From: Prostheceraeus crozeri
Taxonomy: Eukaryota > Platyhelminthes > Polycladida > Euryleptidae
Assembly (NCBI GenBank): GCA_907163375.1
Contig: CAJQUW010002100.1
Coordinates: 1-64,000 of the forward strand
DNA length: 64,000 nt
Direction of reading: 5' to 3'
Positions within the stretch are counted from its first letter, which is position 1. The number at the start of each line of letters is the position of its first letter. The position numbers and the translations under genes are program-made. Under the pieces are notes generated by a model that saw nothing but the letters and a program-made list of their open reading frames with translations, was not told the origin of the DNA and searched no databases. This document shows positions 57,093-64,000 of the stretch, in pieces.

Positions 57093-57805
57093 TAGTCCGG
57101 CAGCCAGAACGAGTTTCTGCAGGAAACGAGGCCGAAAGTGAGACTTTCACAGAATGATGCACACCCCATGCCTACTTCGAATCGGTACGTCTGCCGAGTT
57201 CTAGTGAGCTCCTCTCCTTGTCAGACAGGATCAAAGAAAAACACATGTAAATCCAATGGGACGCAGATTGCAGCTATTGGCAAAAATGAAATTTTCTATG
57301 TTTTCTCTGATTAAACGAAAAGTTCTTAGCCCAGAGTCATAATTTTTGGCATGGAATGCCTTCAGGTCATTTCCTTTCATGTTCATCCACACCTGTCTAT
57401 TAAAGCTAAACATATTTAGATTTGGCGAGCCTCTTAATGTCGCAAATACAAGCATTTTGAGCAACTTGATCCACATTCAAATAACATTCTCGCATACATC
57501 ACCGATCAGAAGCCTCATATTATCACATGTACATCATAGGAAATGACCTGAAGACATTCCATCTCAAAACTATTACTCTACAATTGATGCTTTTTAGTTG
57601 ATATGAGTTCATTTTAGCCAAAACCTGCAATCTGCGTCCCATCGGATTTACATGTGTTCTTCTTTGATCCTGTCTGACAAGAAGGGGAACTCACTAGAAC
57701 TAGGCAGACGTGCAGATTCGAAGTAGGCATGGGGTGTACATCATTCTGTGAAAGTTTCACTTTCGGCCTCGTTCCCTGCAGAAACTCGTTCTGGCTGCCG
57801 GACTA
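57093..57805. mobile_element. foldback repeat C, copy 1, complete, flanked by TTAA
   Basis: Both ends read TAGTCCGGCAGCCAGAACGA, and the arms remain complementary for about 290 bases each (for example CAGACAGGATCAAAGAA and GATGGAATG(C/T)CTTCAGGT), leaving a spacer of only about 130 bases. TTAA occurs at 57089-57092 and 57806-57809. TTAA duplications suggest mobilisation by a piggyBac- or Kolobok-type transposase; because TTAA is short and AT-rich this is suggestive only. Non-coding; 713 bp. Other copies are at 33529-34212 and 43410-44785. Confidence 0.85.
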
Positions 57806-57809
57806 TTAA

Positions 57810-58929
57810 AGCGAATTCCGAATTGATCATTTTCGATAGGTACAACCGATTCTATCTGGAATAATATATTTTATTTCCAAGGTGCTGATGTTCTCGAATT
57901 TCGTGTAAATCAATCAATACTGTAGCCAATGCGCGTGCTAACGACAATGACTGAAGTCAGTCCATGTCATCAATTTACATTTCGACTTCGTTCTCAGCCG
58001 TCGTTGGTCAGATTTTGGTGATTCACACACCAAAATGATTCCCAGAATATGAAGTTGATGACTCGCATGGCTTCCGCCATGGAGAGAATTATTTTCATAA
58101 CATGGAAGACTCCCAGAGGATTCAGCGCATGCGCTACGCTTTATTGATTGACTAGACTGGAACACTTGCAAAAGCAGCGGATATTAACAGTAGATGCAGT
58201 ATGTATTGTGAAAGTTGCTATTGCTCTTATTAATATGATGAAAACAGTCGCTTCGCGAAAATTTGTTGACTTGTGCTATAAATAGATGACGCAATCTATC
58301 GCTTTTATCGATGAACCGATTGAATAGGTTGCTGAGATTTTTATGTCTTTCAAATGAGTTTGCATGTCTATTACACAGAGTAGACGACGACAAAATTGCT
58401 GAAATGTGATGTTTTAGGTTGATTTTGAATATTATAGCGAAGTATGTAATAAATTTTAGATATTCTGATAGCAAATTTCCAGCTGATTTCGATGAAAACA
58501 AGAGCAAATACAACTGAAACCTGTCTTCAGAGTAATTTTGGTTCAAATCCTTCTCCAATAGGCTTAAGACACATCCACTTTCTATGTCTCATGAAATCGA
58601 AATGGTTTGTCCGATGATTGACAGTCGCAGAAATCGAGATCCAATGGGAAAAGCCAATTCCGAATTTTAGCGACAATCGCGCTGCAAAAAGTCGCATGTG
58701 TGAAATAGCCTTTACTAAGTAGTTGAGTGCCTGACTTAGCAGTAGAAATTACAATCAACAAACATGTTGACCATTCTAGTACTACTAACTTAAACAAAAC
58801 GATAAGTCAGATTTCTATGGTTTGAACCATCTCAGATATTCTGCTATTTTGACACCTTTCTTTCGATTTCCTCTGGCAAATTAATGACAAGCACAGTGAT
58901 AAAATTCTCGAGATCTTCGGATACATTCA
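57810..58929. other. no gene recognised
   Basis: About 1.1 kb. The minus strand has an open frame of 124 codons at 58558-58184 with no recognisable domain. Unclassified. Confidence 0.3.
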
Positions 58930-59460
58930 TCATTCATAACCACAGAAATAGATTGTTTAACTGCATCACTTTGCTAGAAGTGCAAGCTGAATCAAACAGA
59001 TGGCACATGTAGGAGCTTATTAAGTGGGCAAAAAGAAAATTTTATTACTTTGCAGAGATAGGAAAAATAGTCGTGCGTCGCTGGCGGATTGTTGTGGATT
59101 CCTTCAAAATGTTCCGATCGCGGCGAGTCCTTCAGATTCGAAGAATTCAGATCATTGCGCAAAAGTTTTCTCGATAATGTTGGACTTTCCGATCATTATT
59201 AAAAAAGTTAGCAGGCGCACGAAAAAACGTTCACAAACTTCTCTGTAGAACTTGACATCAACTGTGTCTCTTTACTGTGTGATAACAGTCACTGAAACTT
59301 AACACGATTTGGCGTGCTTAATGTTGAACTGGCTGCTTATTGTTCGATTGCTATGGTATTATGTCAGTAGATTGTGTGCCATTTCATTAACGTTACATGT
59401 TCCAATGTTTCCTTTCTAGTCAAACAGAAGAAGAGACGACCTGTCTAATTCTGTATTCAT
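58930..59460 (+). repeat. dispersed repeat A, copy 3 (longest)
   Basis: Matches copies at 31055-31304 and 37610-38215 in the same order, from CACAGAAATAGATTG to CTGTCTAATTCTGT. A 74-codon plus-strand frame (59024-59248) holds LCRDRKNSRASLADCC, AASPSDSKNSDHCAKVFSIM and IIIKKVSRRTKKRSQTSL, with a basic C-terminus. The frame stays open over the same segment in copy 1. Origin unknown; possibly a piece of a host transcript spread by retrotransposition or the body of an unclassified transposon. Confidence 0.65.
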
Positions 59461-60990
59461 AACAGATTGATAACAAGATGAAAGACCACGTGTAACAGGT
59501 ACGTCTATTATTCCAGTTATTTCCGTAATCTGCTAACTGTGTTTGACAAAGTCTGCCGATAGACAGCAGCAGGATGTAAAGCGGGTGTGTCATCTCACGC
59601 TTTGTTTAACACTTCAAAGATGTACGCATCGTAACAGCTTTTTTGCAACTGCTGATGCCAAAACTGGAATATTTGTCTCAAGGAATTGATTAGAGCGAGA
59701 AATATGGAATGATCCCGCCAGCCATTAGGGACATTTTCGCATGATTAAAGGCGGTATCAATATCAATGCTCCCTTTAATAGTCAGATATCATTGAAGGAA
59801 AGACAATTCATAAAAATCTCAATGAAAAGGAATTTGATCGCGGAGATATCAAAATTTCCACATTTCAAGAAGCAATGTCTTTTGACGGTGTTATTTCTAT
59901 CACATTCCACTGCCTCGGCGCTACAGCAAATCAAAAAACCTGTCATCGATTTGCCCTCGAAAACATAAAAATGTATGTACTTATCATCTTGTAGATTTTC
60001 AATCTGACTTCTGACTCAAAACAACAATTACTCTGCAAAACTGAGGGTTTGGAATCCGACACTCAATGATAATAAAGGACTAGAGCGGAATACATATTGA
60101 ATACAGATGCTGCGTCGTGGACATGCGTCATGACAATGGTAATTAAACTATGGCGGCTTCCAGTGGTTGACGATGGGAATATAGTCTAGTATTTCTCTCT
60201 ACACTGCTAATCATTAAGTCCCAAATGAGTGCTGAAAAGAATGCTGAACCTGAGTACGACTAGGAATTGAGTACCAAATTTTAGTACTTTTTGATGGGAA
60301 AATACCAGTACTCATTTTAGGGTTCGAAAGCACTGTGCTGAATTCGTACTCATTTAGCGAGTTACAAGGGACAAGCACCTCCAATAAATCGAAAGACGCC
60401 ATACGGCATAACTAACCCACTATATCCTATGTGTACATCCACCTGAGATCTGCTTTGGCAATTAAACACAAATGCATTTGGATCAATGAAATATGCACAA
60501 AACTCAAAAGCGCAAACGGTGAAGTGGATAAACATTGGCAGGATTCAAGCACACTCGGAGAGAGTGGCAATCGCGCTGGCATTTCGTCTTTCACTATCCC
60601 TGAAGTGAGAGCACTTTTTCAAGTGAGGATACGTTTTGCACATGATCTGCTTTGGTTTTCTTACATTCTTTAGTATTTCTTACACGTGCATTAGTATTAT
60701 TAGTATTGGGCAAAGTGCTTAAATATGTTACTTATACATGAAGTAAATATTTAAACATGAAATATGTTTAAATATGCTTACTTTGGTATGGGGGCATATA
60801 TTTCAAAGACTGAAAATCATTATTGACAGACAAACAAGAGAAAATCAATTATAAGCGATAAAGTCAGATTCAATTAGTTTACGTGGAATCAGATAATACA
60901 ACGAATGAGTGGATTCTAATGCGATTACTTTAAAATGACGTCGAGTGATTTCATGTCTTCCCTCAGCAATAACATTTGCAGAACATTCAC
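59461..60990. other. no gene recognised
   Basis: About 1.5 kb. GTACT/AGTAC and AAATGAGT words cluster at 60215-60365, and TAAATATGTT-type inverted words at 60715-60775, but no bounded element could be drawn. Confidence 0.3.
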
Positions 60991-62540
60991 GATTTCGTGA
61001 GTTATCAGAACATGGTGTGCTCTTCGGTCAACTTTTTAAAGCAGTTCGGAAAGCATTGAAACATTGAGATCAACAAAGAACGAACAATTATTCTACATTA
61101 TAGAATACTTCTGCTTCCATATAAATTCTCAAATATGTTTCACATTTTCTACAACAGTACTGGTACTATTGGCTGATACGCGCGTAAGGGTCACTGGTCT
61201 CACTTTACACGCTTGGATTGGCCTTGACTTCGGTGCAAGAATAACAATGGCACTTTTCCATATGTTAGAGAAAATCCTTTGAATGATAGAAGACGGCATG
61301 ATATTGATTTAAGGTTCGGTAGTAATTGGACCAAGTTCTCTGCATAGCCTACTTTAGGAGGGATGGTTTGATCCGCAGAGCTTTTGTCAACTTTGACATA
61401 TTGTGTATGCATTTCATAACGTTCTTCTATTTCAACATGCCAGTTATCATCAATAATATCAATACTTTCGTTGCCAGTCTTCACAAAGTTCTGACAGGAA
61501 TCAAAATAATTTGAAATGATAGACAGTGTATTGAAAATACTATCACTTTGAATTAAAAAATTATCAAAACTGTTCTGAGCATTTTTACGTCCAATATTTG
61601 CTCCAAGGAACTTCGTCATCCCTAAAGTTTTGATTTAGTGCGATTTGCCCATTCAAGCTTTGCCTTTTTTATTTCAATCATCTTTTTTTCCTTGTAGTGT
61701 CTGTATTCATCCCAATCTCGCAGGCGGCATGTTTTCCATCTTTCATCTATTAGTGCTTTTATGAACGGAGTTATCCGATGCTTATCTTTGCTTGACATTG
61801 CAACAATGCGGTAAGGAACACATTTATGAATATAGTCAGAGATAATATAATTAAAGATCTCTGATTTTCGCTGAATATCAGTTTCGAGATATAGATTAGA
61901 CCAATCGTGATTGCTGACGTGAAAAAATCATCCAAATACGATCTCCGATAATCCCGAACAACACATAATTTCTCAAAGTCTAAAACCTTTCGTCAAGAGA
62001 CAGGAGACAGACTCAACATTGCACGGTCCACATTTTCCACGTTACAGGTTAGTCCATACACAAGGTATCCGAGGAATACAAAAGCACCAGGATCTTGATA
62101 TCATTATGTGATCAACACAGCGATCCTTTCGTGAGGCACTATTTATGAAATCGGTGAGAGAAAGATTATTACATAACTTTCAAATATTTGAAATGCCAGT
62201 GTCACCGAGAATCATTACTTCATGATCAGCATGAGTAGATAATAAATGATCAAATAGTTCACAAATGAAGTTATCAGTTTCGGATAATTGCAATGCATTG
62301 CAAAATGGTGGAATATAGAGACACAGACTCTCGCACTTTATCGTCCAGAATTCGACAGGGGTCATGGAAACATCACTTGTGGAAGGATAATTGCTATGAA
62401 CATGAGAAGAGACCATACTGTCATGAGCGAAAATGACCGCTCCTTCTCCTCTTCTGCGATCGGATCTATCGTCATTAGAATATTATCAAGAGATAGCCAC
62501 ACAACACACAGTCCTACCTGCACTTGAAGATGTTATATCT
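60991..62540 (-). pseudogene. LINE fragment: endonuclease to N-terminal reverse transcriptase
   Basis: On the minus strand from about 62500: SDRRRGEGAVIFAHDSM, ESLCLYIPPFCNALQ, HADHEVMILGDTGISN (apurinic-type endonuclease, GDFNIS-like motif). Then a connector (KDKHRITPFIKALIDERWKT, RLRDWDEYRHYKEKKMIEIK), and from 61620 SNIWKSAIVILAPKSRPIQ with KVRPVTLTRVSANSTSTVVE, the start of an RT fingers domain. Several stops and frame changes break it. The family is in the CR1/L2/Daphne part of the LINE tree; I cannot be more exact. The catalytic RT half is not present in this orientation. Confidence 0.7.
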
Positions 62541-62859
62541 GATGGTTCCGCCTGTCATGTGCATCAAGAAAAGAAATAGACAATTTGACATGTGACATCA
62601 TTTATTTTCATTCGCATTTTCATTGTCAAATTATTTTTTATTTGTAATTTTTCAAATCCAAACCACTTTTCCACGTGTAACTGACAAACAATCCTTTGGA
62701 ATTCAATGTTCAATTGAATTATTCTTATTAATCATTTAAATCAAGACAATAAGAAAAGTTTAGAAATTAGTTCGAAGAATTTAGGAGGAAACATTTCCCA
62801 TTCATCGTTGACTGTGATTCGCTTGCGTTTTGCATTTTAATAAGACAGTCTTTTACTGT
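62541..62859. other. no gene recognised
   Basis: AT-rich spacer between the two oppositely oriented LINE pieces. If these are one insertion, this is decayed LINE sequence or an inversion junction. Confidence 0.3.
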
Positions 62860-63340
62860 GACTGGACAAGTACAACACCGCATTATGCATTCAAAGAATA
62901 ATACCTTCCCATTATCTGTGGTGTTCCGCAAGGAACTGTGCTCACACCTTATAAGTTTGCTGCACTTTTTTGTGTATTGTCTGCTTCTAGACTCCAGCGG
63001 TGTGTTTGTTAGATGCGCAGACGATTTGATAGTTATTTTGCTTGCATTTTCGAACAACCAGTTGCTAATCAAAGGAAGAACGAATCGCAAAGTCAACGGT
63101 GTTTCAAATTGGTACACAGCGAATAATCTTTCTCAGCGAATAAACTCAGCTAAATCATAAGCCATTCTTAGTAGAAAAATTTTGATTTTTTTCCTCCACT
63201 GAATTGTCAGTTGCAATAATGGAATCTTTGAATTAGCTTTGGTTACATATTCATAAAGATTTAGCGTGGAATGAAAACATTCGGCATCTCTGCAAATAGG
63301 CAGATCAGCGTTTCTATACTTCACGAAAATCATGGCCACA
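62860..63340 (+). pseudogene. LINE reverse-transcriptase fragment, plus strand
   Basis: The plus strand gives IICGVPQGTVLTPYKFAALF (RT motif B), then in another frame SSGVFVRCADDLIVILLAFS (the catalytic Y/CADD loop), TNRKVNGVSNWYTANNLSQR INSAKS in that frame, and after a gap HKDLAWNENIRHLCK and ADQRFYTSRKSW. Order and spacing fit a CR1/L2-group RT. A cysteine replaces the tyrosine of YADD. At least three breaks; no 3' tail was found. Lies in opposite orientation to the endonuclease fragment just to the left. Confidence 0.7.
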
Positions 63341-64000
63341 AATCAGGGTTGGAACCGGCCCGACCCCGGCCGCAGATTTTGAAGACCGGCTTCTCATCAC
63401 GCCGGCCGGTCGGTTTTTTTATGAGATCCATGTCGACCGTTGACGACTTTTAGTCTAGAATAAATTGCTTAGTCAGTCATCACAGCATTAAGGTAACTGT
63501 AACATAATTTGAGAGTGTTCACACATGTCTTGTAACATAAATATTGCGAACTGTTCTTTCAGCTGTTAAAAAATGATTACCAGCAACTTACACATGCCGT
63601 TCAAACCCTACTTTATCTCAAATAAAGTTTCCAGAATCAAGTATTCTAGCCTGTATGAATTTTGGAGGTATTGTGTATATTCCTCAACCTATCTATTGTA
63701 AAATTATTCCAGATCTTGAATAATTTCACAACTTCGAATATATATAACAGCCTAGAGCCTAGAGATGCAATGAATAATGGAATTCAATGCAACCTAGGGC
63801 CTACTATCAGAACATTTGACAGTGGGTCGTGGATAATTGTTTGACAAGCTAACTGCCCTTGATAAATTTTGATTGGCGTTTTACAGCAACACTCCTGCTT
63901 GGTCTTGGGACACTCACTGAAAACTCTTACACGTCAGTTCGCGGTCATCAATGTAAACTTCTGCTTCTGCTTTTCCTTCTGCTTCTACAGTGCTGGTCGG
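63341..64000. other. no gene recognised; GC-rich inverted words at the left
   Basis: At 63343-63418 an unusually GC-rich patch contains ACCGGCCCGACCCCGGCCGC and the nearly complementary CGCCGGCCGGTCGGT around AGATTTTGAAGA, possibly the tip of a MITE or a hairpin. The rest, up to the window edge, is AT-rich. The last 40 bases contain repeated CTTCTGCTT. Confidence 0.35.

Noticed and set aside
58184-58558. 124-codon minus-strand frame
   Set aside because: Low-complexity Ser/Asn/Leu/Lys composition of AT-rich DNA and no motif.
60195-60410. Cluster of GTACT/AGTAC words as a possible MITE
   Set aside because: No consistent inverted ends or target duplication could be defined.
1-64000. LTR retroelements, Polintons or other virus-like insertions
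   Set aside because: No long terminal direct repeats, gag, integrase, protease, capsid or DNA-polymerase motifs were recognised.

Overview
This window looks like repeat-rich, AT-rich genomic DNA of an animal, most likely a marine invertebrate. Three things point that way. Exons are bounded by normal AG / GTAAGT splice sites. The transposons belong to families common in marine metazoans (Tc1/mariner, maT-like, Harbinger, hAT, Chapaev-like, CR1/L2-like and RTE-like LINEs, a Penelope-like fragment). The 8-base palindrome TAGGCCTA is strongly over-represented. No ribosomal RNA, tRNA, CRISPR or bacterial-style operon was seen, and no LTR or capsid-bearing element was recognised. Identifications come from reading translations and terminal repeats by eye.

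Layout. 0.5-6 kb (minus): the 3' part of a spliced gene, four phase-0 exons ending in a Cys-rich zinc-binding domain, with one exon duplicated. 7-9.2 kb: a broken Tc1 transposase, a MITE-like block and a 119-bp tandem repeat. 11.5 kb: a MITE with internal palindromes. 14.6-18.2 kb (minus): a deleted Tc1/mariner relative, then an RTE-like LINE split by a DD34D mariner. 20.5 kb: a hAT tail. 21.7-25.1 kb: a two-gene Harbinger transposon (transposase plus Myb-like protein) inside an older inverted-repeat element. 26-32 kb: dispersed repeats, a ~176-bp satellite with an inverted copy, and a TA-flanked MITE. 32.8-36.1 kb: a decayed Tc1, a foldback repeat, a hAT-type MITE with a perfect 8-bp target duplication, and a Penelope-like GIY-YIG fragment. 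38.4-41.7 kb: a hAT transposon inside a Harbinger-type element. 43-46.4 kb: a Harbinger tail, nested dispersed repeats and an almost intact maT-like DD37D transposon. 46.4-47.8 kb: a large foldback with matching reading frames in both arms. 50.4-52.2 kb: a MITE holding a deleted Tc1/mariner. 52.7-56.3 kb: a Chapaev-like transposon with 237-bp inverted repeats and CAC[A/G]GTGG ends, its transposase interrupted by a CR1/L2-like LINE. 57.1-57.8 kb: a full foldback element flanked by TTAA. 61-63.3 kb: LINE fragments in opposite orientation, possibly one twin-primed insertion.

The only host gene I can support is the spliced one at the left. Almost everything else is layers of transposition, and the nesting gives relative ages: the LINE is younger than the Chapaev-like element, the hAT younger than its Harbinger host, the mariner younger than the RTE-like LINE. 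The most interesting object is the Chapaev-like element, whose ends resemble the RAG recombination-signal heptamer and whose transposase layout recalls RAG1.
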